This document shows positions 16,447 through 25,457 of a stretch of DNA of 64,000 nucleotides, in pieces. The DNA comes from Paenibacillus sp. SY21-1 (GTDB lineage Bacteria; Bacillota; Bacilli; Paenibacillales; Paenibacillaceae), in NCBI RefSeq assembly GCF_005222705.1, contig NZ_STGF01000018.1:1-64000 (forward strand), written 5' to 3'. Numbering within the stretch: position 1 is the first letter of the stretch; every line of letters begins with the position of its first letter. The position numbers and the translations under genes are program-made. The notes beneath the pieces were generated by a model, which did no database searches, was not told where the DNA came from, and saw nothing but the letters and a program-made list of their open reading frames with translations.

Positions 16447-17499
16447 ATGTATCGAAAAAAGCTGTTTAAGATGACGTCAATCGGCTTGCTGATCGCCTGC
16501 TTGTCGGCTACGCTCATGCAGACGAGCGCGCTCGCTGCCGCAGCGCCCGTCAGCACTCAAGCGAAGGGAGCCGCATTAATTGATGTTACGTCTGGAAGGC
16601 TGCTGTACAGCCACAACGGCGACACGCCGATGCGCATCGCCAGTTTGACCAAAATCATGACCGCGATTGTGGCGATCGAACATGGTGAAATGTCGGATAT
16701 GGTAAAAACCAGCGAGCGGGCAGCGGGAAAGGAAGGTTCCTCCATTTATTTGCAGGCAGGGGAAGAGATGAGCCTGCTTCATATGCTTTATGGCCTCATG
16801 CTGCGATCGGGCAATGATGCAGCCACAGCGATCGCCGAGCATGTGGGAGGATCCGAGGAGGGCTTCGTGTTTTTGATGAATGAGACGGCTGCCCGCCTTG
16901 GCCTTAACCATTCGCAATTCCGCAATCCGTCCGGGCTGGATGAGGAGGGTCATTATTCTTCGGCCAACGATTTGGCGAAGCTGACGGCCTACGCTTTGCG
17001 CAATGAGACGTTTAAAGAAATAGTCGGCACACGAGTAAAAAAAGTGCCCAACCCGCATAACGCTTGGGATTACAGCTATACGAACAAAAACAAAATGCTT
17101 GCCATGTACGAGGGGGCCGATGGCGTCAAAACCGGCTATACGAAGCTGGCGCTGCGTTGTCTCGTCAGCTCTGCGACCCGCAATGGCCAACAGCTGGCGG
17201 CAGTGACCATTAATGATGGAGACGATTGGGCGGATCATCGCAAGCTGCTGGATTGGGGGTATCAGCATTATCCGCTGTACAAGCTTGCAGAGCAGGGACA
17301 GGCGCTTTCCGGCTTCCCGCTAAGGCTTGCAACCAGCTTTCAATATCCGCTTGAGAAGGACGAGCAGTCTGCCGTTGAAACCAAGCTGGTGCTGATAGAT
17401 CAGCCTACGATCCGTTACAGGCTGGGTGAACGCGGCGTTTTGGAGTGGTATTTGCATGGGCGGCGAATCGGAGCGCTTCCGGTATACGACTCGCCGTAA
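16447..17499 (+). CDS. dacB: Sporulation D-alanyl-D-alanine carboxypeptidase DacB
   Basis: Penicillin-binding protein 5*-like enzyme that lowers cortex peptidoglycan cross-linking in the mother cell. ATG 16447 opens a classical signal peptide (MYRKKLFKMTSIGLLIACLS, ending near AALA). Motifs follow: SLTK around residues 64-67, SGN (about 122-124) and KTG (about 228-230). About 350 aa. GAGAGGGG lies 12 nt upstream. Followed by spmA and spmB as in B. subtilis, which distinguishes it from the dacF paralogue at the other end of the window. Confidence 0.92.
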   Translation: MYRKKLFKMTSIGLLIACLSATLMQTSALAAAAPVSTQAKGAALIDVTSGRLLYSHNGDTPMRIASLTKIMTAIVAIEHGEMSDMVKTSERAAGKEGSSIYLQAGEEMSLLHMLYGLMLRSGNDAATAIAEHVGGSEEGFVFLMNETAARLGLNHSQFRNPSGLDEEGHYSSANDLAKLTAYALRNETFKEIVGTRVKKVPNPHNAWDYSYTNKNKMLAMYEGADGVKTGYTKLALRCLVSSATRNGQQLAAVTINDGDDWADHRKLLDWGYQHYPLYKLAEQGQALSGFPLRLATSFQYPLEKDEQSAVETKLVLIDQPTIRYRLGERGVLEWYLHGRRIGALPVYDSP

Positions 17500-17536
17500 T
17501 GGAATGACAGTTGCTTGAAAAGAGGAGGCAACCGCG

Positions 17537-18193
17537 ATGGTAAACTGGATATGGTTGTTTATGATCGTTGTCAGCGTGGCAGTGGCGGCGGTAACGGGGA
17601 AAATGGACGCGGTAACGGCCGCAGCCTTTGAGGGAGCAAAGTCCGGCGTCACGATCAGCTTCGGCTTGATCAGTATTATGGTGTTCTGGCTTGGATTGAT
17701 GCGAATTGCCGAGGATGCGGGACTGCTGCAGAAGCTGGCCCGCTTGCTCAGTCCGATCGTTAGATGGCTGTTCCCGGATGTGCCGCGCAATCATCCCGCT
17801 CTTGGTTACATTATGAGCAATCTCAGCGCAAATTTGTTTGGTCTAGGCAATGCCGCCACCCCAATGGGGATAAAAGCGATGCAGGAGCTGCAAAAGCTGA
17901 ATCCGGATGCCCATACGGCTACGCCGGCGATGTGCACGCTGCTGGCGCTGAATACGGCAAGCATAACCGTAATTCCCACAACCCTCATCGCCATTCGAAT
18001 GAATTACGGCTCCGCAAATCCTTCGGAAATTATCGGCACAACGCTGGCCGCGACTTTTGTCGCGACCGCGGCAGCGATTGCGGCAGACCGCTGGTATCGC
18101 CGCAAAGCATCGCCGCCGTCTATTCCGAAAATGACAGCTCCCAAAAAGTCTTCCTTGAATGAAGCCTCGCCGGGAGGTGAGCCAATTGTATAG
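17537..18193 (+). CDS. spmA: Spore maturation protein A
   Basis: Integral membrane protein needed for full spore core dehydration in B. subtilis. Nucleoside-recognition (Gate) domain with several membrane spans and the conserved LFGLGNAATPMGIKAMQELQ block (about residues 100-119). 218 aa; a hydrophilic, Lys- and Pro-rich tail of about 25 residues extends beyond the usual end and overlaps the spmB start. AGAGGAGG lies before ATG 17537. Between dacB and spmB. Confidence 0.93.
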   Translation: MVNWIWLFMIVVSVAVAAVTGKMDAVTAAAFEGAKSGVTISFGLISIMVFWLGLMRIAEDAGLLQKLARLLSPIVRWLFPDVPRNHPALGYIMSNLSANLFGLGNAATPMGIKAMQELQKLNPDAHTATPAMCTLLALNTASITVIPTTLIAIRMNYGSANPSEIIGTTLAATFVATAAAIAADRWYRRKASPPSIPKMTAPKKSSLNEASPGGEPIV

Positions 18194-18722
18194 CGTTCTG
18201 ACGGGATTATCGGCTTGGCTCATACCTGCAATCATTGTATTTATCCCGCTGTACGCCGCGCTAAGGCGTAAAATGCCCGTTTACGAAACCTTTGTTGAAG
18301 GAGCGAAGGACGGGTTCGGCACAGCTATTAACATTATCCCCCATCTGGTTGGCATGCTGGTTGCGATCACGATGTTTCGCGCTTCCGGCGCCATGGAGCT
18401 GATGCTTGCCGGTGTGCGCCCTTTTTTCGATTGGGTCGGCATTCCTAGCGAGGTGCTTCCGCTTGGCATTTTACGTCCGCTCACCGGCGCCGGTTCGCTG
18501 GCGTTTACAAGCGATTTGATACAAACTTACGGCCCGGATTCCATGATCGGCAGAATCGCTTCGACAATTCAAGGCAGCACGGATACGACGCTTTATGTGC
18601 TAACGGTTTATTTCGGGGCGATTGGCATCAGGCGTACGCGATATGCGCTTAAAGTCGGATTGTTTTCGGATTTGGTCGGATTTCTTGCCGCTATTTTTAT
18701 TTGTCTGTACATATTCGGTTAG
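18186..18722 (+). CDS. spmB: Spore maturation protein B
   Basis: Partner of SpmA in spore core dehydration. Gate-domain membrane protein with the YETFVEGAKDGF and RPLTGAGSLAF motifs. The TTG at 18186 follows GGGAGGTGAG at the right distance and gives exactly 178 aa, the B. subtilis length; the longer in-frame ATG at 18159 lies upstream of that ribosome site. Overlaps spmA by 8 nt. Confidence 0.92.
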   Translation: MYSVLTGLSAWLIPAIIVFIPLYAALRRKMPVYETFVEGAKDGFGTAINIIPHLVGMLVAITMFRASGAMELMLAGVRPFFDWVGIPSEVLPLGILRPLTGAGSLAFTSDLIQTYGPDSMIGRIASTIQGSTDTTLYVLTVYFGAIGIRRTRYALKVGLFSDLVGFLAAIFICLYIFG

Positions 18723-18776
18723 ACCCGCTTGTACTTTACGCTTCATATCGTTATGATGGAGTGTGAGGTGAATCAT

Positions 18777-19523
18777 GTGGAGCGTTTACAGAAGGTAATG
18801 GCGGCAGCGGGTATCGCATCGCGCCGCAAGTGCGAGGAAATGATTTTGAACGGGTTGGTGGAAGTAAACGGCGAGATCGTCAAGACGCTTGGCGTCAAGG
18901 TTGATCCTGCTGTTGATCGCATCGTTGTCGGCAATAAGCCGATTCGCAGCGAGAAGAAGCTTTATTTAATGATGAACAAGTCTAAAGGGGTCATTACGAG
19001 CGCCAAGGACCCGCAAGGACGCAAGGTCGTGTCGGATTTTTTGCCCGGCATCAAGGAGCGGGTATATCCGGTAGGCAGGCTGGATTATGATACCGAAGGG
19101 CTGCTGCTGCTCACCAACGACGGCGAGTTTGCCAACTTGCTGACCCATCCGAGCCATCACGTGCCGAAAACGTATCGAGCTACGGTGAAGGGCGTCCCGC
19201 ACGGAACACAGCTGGAAAAGCTGCAAGCCGGCATTAAGCTGGAGGACGGAATGACCGCGCCTGCAGAGGTGGAGTACCATGACGTCGATACGGACAAAAA
19301 CGAAGCGACGATTACGATAACGATCCACGAGGGACGGAACCGGCAGGTAAGACGGATGTTTGAGGCGATCGGGCATAAGGTGATCCGACTTAAACGCATC
19401 CGTTTCGGGGAGCTGGGGCTCGAATCGCTGGGCAGAGGGAAGTACAGGCATCTTACTCCGCAGGAAGTTAAGGAATTGTTCGATTTGGCGCACAGCAAGT
19501 CACATAAAGTTCATAAAAAGTAA
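18777..19523 (+). CDS. rluB: Ribosomal large subunit pseudouridine synthase B
   Basis: Modifies uridine(s) of 23S rRNA to pseudouridine. N-terminal S4 RNA-binding domain (residues 1-60, LQKVMAAAGIASRRKCEEMI). RsuA/RluB catalytic core with GRLDYDTEGLLLLTNDG around residues 100-116; the Asp of GRLDYDTEG is the catalytic nucleophile. GTG 18777 follows GAGGTG and gives a start in register with the family (about 248 aa). B. subtilis rluB (ypuL) occupies the same place between spmB and resA. Confidence 0.93.
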   Translation: MERLQKVMAAAGIASRRKCEEMILNGLVEVNGEIVKTLGVKVDPAVDRIVVGNKPIRSEKKLYLMMNKSKGVITSAKDPQGRKVVSDFLPGIKERVYPVGRLDYDTEGLLLLTNDGEFANLLTHPSHHVPKTYRATVKGVPHGTQLEKLQAGIKLEDGMTAPAEVEYHDVDTDKNEATITITIHEGRNRQVRRMFEAIGHKVIRLKRIRFGELGLESLGRGKYRHLTPQEVKELFDLAHSKSHKVHKK

Positions 19524-19525
19524 AC

Positions 19526-19554
19526 GACGGCGGCAGTTATTGCCGTCGAATTTT
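19526..19554 (+). terminator. Hairpin terminator between rluB and resA
   Basis: GACGGC (19526-19531) pairs with GCCGTC (19542-19547), followed by GAATTTTC. The T-run is short. A TATAAT at 19558-19563 immediately after may start resA transcription. Confidence 0.5.
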
Positions 19555-19606
19555 CGTTATAATGGAAATATCCGTGTCAACGCATACATGCTGCTGGTGG
19601 TGAAAA

Positions 19607-20140
19607 ATGATGGGAAAATCAAGAAAAACGGTTCAGGTTGTCATTTTGTTTGCCGTATTGATCATAGGCGGATATGCGATTGGAACCACGCTGTTTGCCG
19701 GTCAGGATCGCGGACCTTTGTCCGCCGGCAGCGTGCCGCCGGCCTTTGAACTGATCGATCTTGAAGGCAATGTGCAGCAATTGGCAGATTATAAAGGCAA
19801 ATCGGTCGTCGTTAATTTCTGGGGAACCTTTTGTCCGCCTTGCGTCAAGGAAATGCCGGAATTCGAACGTCAGTTTCAGAAATGGAAGGACGAGGGACTC
19901 GTAATTTTGGCGATTAATTTAAGCGAGGATACGCTTACGGTGAACAACTTTGTCCGCCGTTTCGAGCTTAACTATCCGATCTTGCGCGACGTAGGTCGGA
20001 AGACGGAGCGAAGCTACGGTCTGAAATCTTATCCTACCACCTTCTTTATCAAGCCGGACGGCACGATTTCAGAAATCATGGTCGGCGGCATGACGGAGAA
20101 GGACATCGATGAACGAATTGAGAGGCTGCTTCAAACGTAG
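19607..20140 (+). CDS. resA: Thiol-disulfide oxidoreductase ResA
   Basis: Membrane-anchored thioredoxin-fold protein facing outward; reduces apocytochrome c cysteines before haem attachment. One N-terminal membrane anchor (residues 8-30), then the domain with CPPC (Cys76-Cys79) in NFWGTFCPPCVKEMP. Near the C terminus, KSYPTTFFIKPDG carries the cis-proline loop. 177 aa, family length. First of resABCDE. An in-frame ATG also exists one codon downstream. Confidence 0.95.
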   Translation: MMGKSRKTVQVVILFAVLIIGGYAIGTTLFAGQDRGPLSAGSVPPAFELIDLEGNVQQLADYKGKSVVVNFWGTFCPPCVKEMPEFERQFQKWKDEGLVILAINLSEDTLTVNNFVRRFELNYPILRDVGRKTERSYGLKSYPTTFFIKPDGTISEIMVGGMTEKDIDERIERLLQT

Positions 20141-20155
20141 GAGGTATCATAGCTT

Positions 20156-21814
20156 GTGGTTGAGAACACAAAATGCGAATGCGGACACCAGAATGCGGTA
20201 GGCACCGTGCTCTGCGAGAGCTGCGGCAAGCCGCTGGAAAAGCATGAGAACGATAAGCTGCCGCTCGAAATGCGCTATGACGGTGTTGCCCGCAGATCGC
20301 AAAAATCAAATCAGAAAATAATCGATCGGATATGGAGCTTTTTTTCTTCGGTCAAAATTGCGATTTATTTAATTGTGCTTACGTTTTTGACAGCCATGCT
20401 CGGCACCATTTATCCGCAGGAAAATACGTTCGTCAACAACTTTGATCCAGCGGTCTATTACGAGCAAACCTACGGGCTGCCCGGCAAAATTTATTATATG
20501 CTTGGCCTCTCGCATACGTATGAAACCTGGTGGTTTATCGGGCTGCTGGTCATGATTGGCACCTCGCTGGTCATTTGCAGCCTGGATCGGGTGCTGCCGC
20601 TCTATCGGGCGCTGAACAAGCAGCAGATACGCAAGCATCTGGAATTTATTTTGCGCCAGAAAACGGTGTACAAGCATACGATCGACAAAGACGCCGAGCA
20701 ATGGGTAGAGCAGTTTGGCGCGCAGCTAAAGCGCAAGGGCTACCGAATCCACCGGGACGGGACGGCTCTGCTCGCCGAGAAAAACCGGTTTAGCCGATGG
20801 GGACCCTATATTAACCATATCGGCCTGATCCTGTTTCTGCTTGCCATATTGGCGCGAAGCATCCCGGGCTTTCAGATGGATACGTACCTGTCGGTGGCAG
20901 ACGGCGAAACCGTTCAGGTAGCCAATACGAATTATTATGTAAAAAATGAAAAGTTTACGGTTGAATTTTACAAGGATGAGGAGCTTCCTCCCGAGCTTCA
21001 AGGCAAAGTCCGGCCCAAGCTGTTTCAGACGAAGGCTGTTTTGTATGAATGCGTAAGCAATTGCGGTGATCCGCTGCAGCAGCCTGAGCTTGTAGAGGTT
21101 AAGCAGCATGACATCGTCGTCAATGAACCGCTTGTCTACAAAGGGCTCAAGCTGTACCAGTTTGACTTTGATTTGACGCCGCGCCTGAATGCGGTGCATC
21201 CGGTGCTGGTGGACAAGCAGACGGGACAGACGTACGGTCCGTTTGATCTGCCGATGAAGGACTCGGCGCTGCAGCATAAGCTGGGACCGTTCACGCTGGA
21301 TCTGTATGCGAACTATATGGAGTTTGCCATTGGAGACGACGGCGAGCCTACAACATTGTCGCGTGACCCCGTAGCTCCCGCTTTTATATTTACGATCAAA
21401 GGCCCGGGACTTGCTGAGTCTGGCGAGCCGTACATGTATTTCCCGATGCAGAAAGACAAGGTGAAGTTTGCCCAGGATCAGATTAACGCCAAAATTGTGG
21501 ACCGCATTGAAATCAAGGTGGACGGCATGGAGAACGTTGATTTTTCCGAAGCATCGACTCACCTTAACGTCCGTATGGACCGGGCGCTGCCTTACGTATG
21601 GGTTGGCGCCGCGTTTTCCATGATTGGCTTGCTGATGGGCTCCTACTGGCAGCATCGCAGAATATGGCTGCGTATAGACGGCGAAGAGCTGTCGCTCGGC
21701 GCACATACGAATAAAAACTGGTACGGAATGCGTGCGGATGTTGCGGGCGCGCTCAAAAAAGTGGGCATCGCAGTAGATCCGAAGTCGCTTGATAACGGAG
21801 GGAATAACGCGTGA
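20156..21814 (+). CDS. resB: Cytochrome c biogenesis protein ResB
   Basis: Part of the System II haem-delivery/ligation complex with ResC. Seen: a short N-terminal zinc-ribbon-like segment with Cys pairs (CEC at about residues 7-9 and CESC at about 21-24), then membrane spans near 60-80, 125-145 and 220-240, a large extracytoplasmic domain, and a final span near 485-505. 552 aa. GTG start after GGAGGT. The 4-Cys head is not part of the core ResB domain. Overlaps resC by 4 nt. Confidence 0.93.
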   Translation: MVENTKCECGHQNAVGTVLCESCGKPLEKHENDKLPLEMRYDGVARRSQKSNQKIIDRIWSFFSSVKIAIYLIVLTFLTAMLGTIYPQENTFVNNFDPAVYYEQTYGLPGKIYYMLGLSHTYETWWFIGLLVMIGTSLVICSLDRVLPLYRALNKQQIRKHLEFILRQKTVYKHTIDKDAEQWVEQFGAQLKRKGYRIHRDGTALLAEKNRFSRWGPYINHIGLILFLLAILARSIPGFQMDTYLSVADGETVQVANTNYYVKNEKFTVEFYKDEELPPELQGKVRPKLFQTKAVLYECVSNCGDPLQQPELVEVKQHDIVVNEPLVYKGLKLYQFDFDLTPRLNAVHPVLVDKQTGQTYGPFDLPMKDSALQHKLGPFTLDLYANYMEFAIGDDGEPTTLSRDPVAPAFIFTIKGPGLAESGEPYMYFPMQKDKVKFAQDQINAKIVDRIEIKVDGMENVDFSEASTHLNVRMDRALPYVWVGAAFSMIGLLMGSYWQHRRIWLRIDGEELSLGAHTNKNWYGMRADVAGALKKVGIAVDPKSLDNGGNNA

Positions 21815-23070
21815 GTTTAGTCGAGTTCAGCAACGATGCGTTTATTATCGCATTTTTTCTATACTGCTTCGCATTTATGTTTTATGTGATCGCGATTGCC
21901 GGCAAGAAATGGAGCAATCGTGATCCCGAGAAGCATGAGCGGCGTTGGGGAAGGATTGCGTTTGTGACTTCTTCGCTTGGCCTAGCTTCTCAGCTGACCT
22001 TTTTCTTCACGCGCTGGGCGGGCAGCGGTCAAATTCCTACGAGCAATATGTATGAATTTATGACCTTTCTCGGCATGGCGATTATGATTGCGTTTACGAT
22101 TGTCTATTTAATGTACCGCAAGGCTTTGCTAGGCATGTTCTCATTGCCGCTGACGGTCATTATTATCGCCTATGCGTCTGTATTTCCGCAGGAGGTGCAG
22201 CCGCTTATTCCCGCGTTGAATTCGATCTGGCTGAAGGTGCATGTTACGACGGCTGCGCTTGGCGAGGCGTTTTTTGCGGTTGGCTTTGCGGCAGGCTTGA
22301 TGTACTTGCTTCGGACGGTAGACTTTAAGGGGAAAACGAAAGAGGCCAAGCGCTCGCAATTCTGGGTCGAGTTTTCCTTGTACACGATACTGCTGATCGT
22401 CGGCTTTATCATTGCGGTATTTGCATTTCGCGGCGCAGGTTATGCAGCCGAATTCACGCAAGAAAAAGTTGAAATTGATGCCAGAGGCATAGAGTCGACG
22501 GTCACCGAAAATGTACATTATTCGCTTCCGGCAATTGTCCAGCCTTACAATTCGCAGGTGGTGGAATTTGAAAGCTTTTTGGGGATGGACGAGGCGCTGT
22601 TTGAGGCTCCGTATTGGATGAACGGCGTCAATGCCGGACGCAAGCTGAATACGGTGATCTGGTCGCTTATCGCAGGCTCGCTGCTGTATGGCTTGCTTCG
22701 TCTTGTTTTCCGAAAACCGCTCGGGGCTGTCATTCATCCGCATATGGATGGCATTGATCCTGAAGATTTGGATGAAATCAGCTATCGGGCCATTGCAATC
22801 GGATTTCCGATTTTTACGCTTGGGGCGTTAATATTTGCAATGATTTGGGCCAATATCGCTTGGGGCCGATTCTGGGGCTGGGACCCCAAAGAGGTCTGGG
22901 CGTTAATTACGTGGTTATATTACAGCGCCTACCTGCATTTCCGTCTATCGCGCGGCTGGCAGGGACGTAAGTCGGCGTGGCTTGCCGTCATCGGCTTCGT
23001 TATCGTTTTGTTTACGTTAATAGGTGTTAACCTGATTATTGCCGGTCTGCATTCCTATTCCGGTGTTTAG
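21811..23070 (+). CDS. resC: Cytochrome c biogenesis protein ResC/CcsA
   Basis: Haem-handling multi-pass protein of System II cytochrome c synthesis. The tryptophan-rich WGWDPKEVW signature of the CcsA family lies at residues 355-363, on the outward side between spans. About eight membrane segments; conserved histidines near the C terminus (LHSYSGV) are typical haem ligands. 419 aa. GTG start overlaps the resB stop, implying coupled synthesis of the two complex partners. Confidence 0.95.
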   Translation: MSLVEFSNDAFIIAFFLYCFAFMFYVIAIAGKKWSNRDPEKHERRWGRIAFVTSSLGLASQLTFFFTRWAGSGQIPTSNMYEFMTFLGMAIMIAFTIVYLMYRKALLGMFSLPLTVIIIAYASVFPQEVQPLIPALNSIWLKVHVTTAALGEAFFAVGFAAGLMYLLRTVDFKGKTKEAKRSQFWVEFSLYTILLIVGFIIAVFAFRGAGYAAEFTQEKVEIDARGIESTVTENVHYSLPAIVQPYNSQVVEFESFLGMDEALFEAPYWMNGVNAGRKLNTVIWSLIAGSLLYGLLRLVFRKPLGAVIHPHMDGIDPEDLDEISYRAIAIGFPIFTLGALIFAMIWANIAWGRFWGWDPKEVWALITWLYYSAYLHFRLSRGWQGRKSAWLAVIGFVIVLFTLIGVNLIIAGLHSYSGV

Positions 23071-23098
23071 CTGACAGAGCAGAAGGGAGTCAAAGCAT

Positions 23099-23815
23099 AT
23101 GTCTGATTACGCAAGCCGTATCCTGGTTGTTGATGATGAAGAACGTATCCGCCGCCTGCTCAAAATGTATTTGGAAAAGGAAGGCTATCTTGTGGATGAG
23201 GCGGAGGATGGCGAAAGCGCCTTGAAGCTGGCTTCAGGCACGGACTACGCGCTTATTTTGCTCGATGTGATGCTGCCCGGCATCGACGGAGTCGAAGTAT
23301 GCTCCCGTCTGCGGCAGATTAAAGCGACGCCGGTCATCATGCTGACCGCCAAAGGCGAGGAGATGAACCGTGTCCAAGGGTTCGAGGTCGGAGCCGACGA
23401 TTATGTGGTGAAGCCGTTCAGCCCAAGAGAGGTCATCTATCGGGTAAAAGCGATTCTGAGGCGTTCGTCGGCAACCGCTTTTCTCACCAAGGAAACGAAT
23501 ACGAGCAACAATATCGTGTTTCCGCATCTCGTTATCGAGCATGACGCGCACCGCGTGACGGCGGGCGGGCAGGAGGTCAGCCTTACTCCTAAGGAATATG
23601 AGCTCTTGCACTATTTGGCCGTGTCGCCGGACAAAGTGTTCTCGCGCGAGGAGTTGCTTAAAGATGTATGGAACTATGAGTTTTTCGGCGATTTAAGGAC
23701 GGTAGATACACACGTCAAACGTCTCCGCGAGAAATTGAACAAAGTATCGCCGGATGCCGCTGCCATGATTACGACCGTATGGGGTGTCGGCTACAAGCTT
23801 GAGGTGCCTAAGTAA
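23099..23815 (+). CDS. resD: Response regulator ResD
   Basis: OmpR-family regulator controlling aerobic and anaerobic respiration genes. Receiver domain with acidic pocket (VVDDEE near residues 10-15), phospho-acceptor Asp56 in LLDVMLPG, and Lys in VKPFSPRE. A C-terminal winged helix follows, with RTVDTHVKRLREKL. 238 aa. GGGAG upstream of ATG 23099. Directly upstream of, and overlapping, the sensor resE; cytochrome maturation genes resABC precede, as in B. subtilis. Confidence 0.95.
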   Translation: MSDYASRILVVDDEERIRRLLKMYLEKEGYLVDEAEDGESALKLASGTDYALILLDVMLPGIDGVEVCSRLRQIKATPVIMLTAKGEEMNRVQGFEVGADDYVVKPFSPREVIYRVKAILRRSSATAFLTKETNTSNNIVFPHLVIEHDAHRVTAGGQEVSLTPKEYELLHYLAVSPDKVFSREELLKDVWNYEFFGDLRTVDTHVKRLREKLNKVSPDAAAMITTVWGVGYKLEVPK

Positions 23816-25299
23816 TGAGCTGGTTTCAGCGTTTGTCGGGCAAGCTGTGGCGCAGTGTCGTCGTGAAGCTGTGGGCGACGATTATTTTGCTCGTCATCGT
23901 CGTTCTATTAATCGTCGGCATGTTTCTGCTGCAATATGTAGATCGCTTCGTTGAAGGCACATCATCGAATTCCCATGATGTCAAGGTGCTGTTCGTGCTT
24001 ACGGGCGTAATCGGATTTTTGCTTTCTACGTTTTTTGCCTTTTTTCTGTCCAAAAAAATTCAGCAGCCGCTGCTTCAGCTAAAGGATGCTGCCGATTCCA
24101 TCTCTCAAGGCGATTATTCGACAAGGGTAAATATCCGCTCCTCCGATGAAATCGGGGAGCTGGCCAACACCTTTAACCATATGACGGGCCAGCTCGATAA
24201 GCTGATCCATGACCTTAACCATGAGAAAAATCATCTCGCAAGCATTTTGCGCAGCATGGGCGATTCGGTTATGACCTTCGACGCGGACGGCAAGGTGATT
24301 CTCACCAATCCGAGCGGACATTTGCTGCAGACGCAATGGGCTGATTTGGAGCCCAATTGGCAGCCTAATAAGGAGGGAGCCGATGCGGCAGCGCATCTTG
24401 GCGTCCCTGTCCCGTTGCGTGAGCTGTATGAGCGCGTCATGGAGGAAGGCTTGGATGCTACGGAAAAAATCCATGTGCTCAGCAGCGTATGGTCTGTCGT
24501 GATGGCGCCGCTCAAATCCAAAGATATCGTGCGGGGCGCGGTAGCCGTCATTCGAAATGTGACCGAGGAGCATAAGCTGGAGAAGCTTCGCCGCGATTTT
24601 GTGGCCAATATTTCGCATGAAATTCGTACGCCGCTTTCCATGCTGCAAGGCTACAGCGAAGCTTTGCTGGATGATATCGTGGTGTCGGAGGAGGATCGTC
24701 GCGATCTGGTTCAAGTTATCCATGACGAATCGTTGCGCATGGGCCGACTGGTGAATGATTTTCTCGATATCGCGCGAATGGAAGCGGGTCACGTGGAGAT
24801 GAATTTGCAGGAGGCCGATCTTCGAATCGTAGTAAAGCGGGTTCATCGCAAGTTTCAGGTTTATGCCAAGGAACGGGAGGTAACGCTGCAAGCGATTATT
24901 CCGGAACAGCCGCTGGTCATTAAGGAAGCGGATGAGGATCGACTGGAGCAAGTGCTGACCAATTTGCTTGATAATGCGCTTCGTCATACGCCATCCGGCA
25001 AATCGATTATGCTGTCCGGTCAGCAGGAGATCGTAAACGGAGAGCAGTTCGTACAGCTTAAAGTGCGCGATGAAGGACAAGGCATTCCTTCGGAGGATGT
25101 TCCTTATATTTTTGAGCGTTTCTATAAGGCGGACAAGGCCAGAAAGCGCGGAACATCTACAGGAACAGGGCTTGGACTCGCTATCGTTAAAAATCTGGTT
25201 GATCTGCACAAAGGACAGATTGTTGTGGAAAGCGCTCCTGGAATGGGGACAGCCTTTACGCTGCTGCTGCCTGTCGAACCCGATCATACCCTGTCATAG
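23815..25299 (+). CDS. resE: Sensor histidine kinase ResE
   Basis: Membrane kinase for ResD. Order of parts: membrane span at about residues 18-40, a short outside loop, a second span (about 60-82), HAMP (about 83-135), a PAS-like region (about 140-250), and the phospho-acceptor His268 in NISHEIRTPLSML. The ATPase domain follows, with an N box (LTNLLDNALRHT) and GTGLGLAIVKN. The outside loop is short, as in B. subtilis ResE, where sensing is attributed to the cytoplasmic part. 494 aa. Starts 1 nt inside the resD stop. Confidence 0.94.
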   Translation: MSWFQRLSGKLWRSVVVKLWATIILLVIVVLLIVGMFLLQYVDRFVEGTSSNSHDVKVLFVLTGVIGFLLSTFFAFFLSKKIQQPLLQLKDAADSISQGDYSTRVNIRSSDEIGELANTFNHMTGQLDKLIHDLNHEKNHLASILRSMGDSVMTFDADGKVILTNPSGHLLQTQWADLEPNWQPNKEGADAAAHLGVPVPLRELYERVMEEGLDATEKIHVLSSVWSVVMAPLKSKDIVRGAVAVIRNVTEEHKLEKLRRDFVANISHEIRTPLSMLQGYSEALLDDIVVSEEDRRDLVQVIHDESLRMGRLVNDFLDIARMEAGHVEMNLQEADLRIVVKRVHRKFQVYAKEREVTLQAIIPEQPLVIKEADEDRLEQVLTNLLDNALRHTPSGKSIMLSGQQEIVNGEQFVQLKVRDEGQGIPSEDVPYIFERFYKADKARKRGTSTGTGLGLAIVKNLVDLHKGQIVVESAPGMGTAFTLLLPVEPDHTLS

Positions 25300-25323
25300 C
25301 GCTCCTGACGGAGCGCTGTTTTT
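25298..25323 (+). terminator. Intrinsic terminator after resE
   Basis: AGCGCTCC (25298-25305), loop TGAC, GGAGCGCT (25310-25317), then GTTTTTG. The 5' arm overlaps the resE stop codon. Confidence 0.85.
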
Positions 25324-25401
25324 GTTGAACGGGGCAGATAATTCTTGTTGTTCGTGAAACAAACGCATTTTCTCACCCATCGAAATGCTATAGGATCAAA
25401 C

Positions 25402-25448
25402 AAAAAAGCTGCACCGTCGACAGGCAATGCCGGTTGACGATGCAGCTT
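25402..25448 (-). terminator. Intrinsic terminator after serA
   Basis: On the minus strand AAGCTGCA and TGCAGCTT close a long stem, with inner GTC/GAC pairing, followed by TTTTTTG. It lies 10 nt past the serA stop. Confidence 0.85.
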
Positions 25449-25457
25449 GTTATTTAT

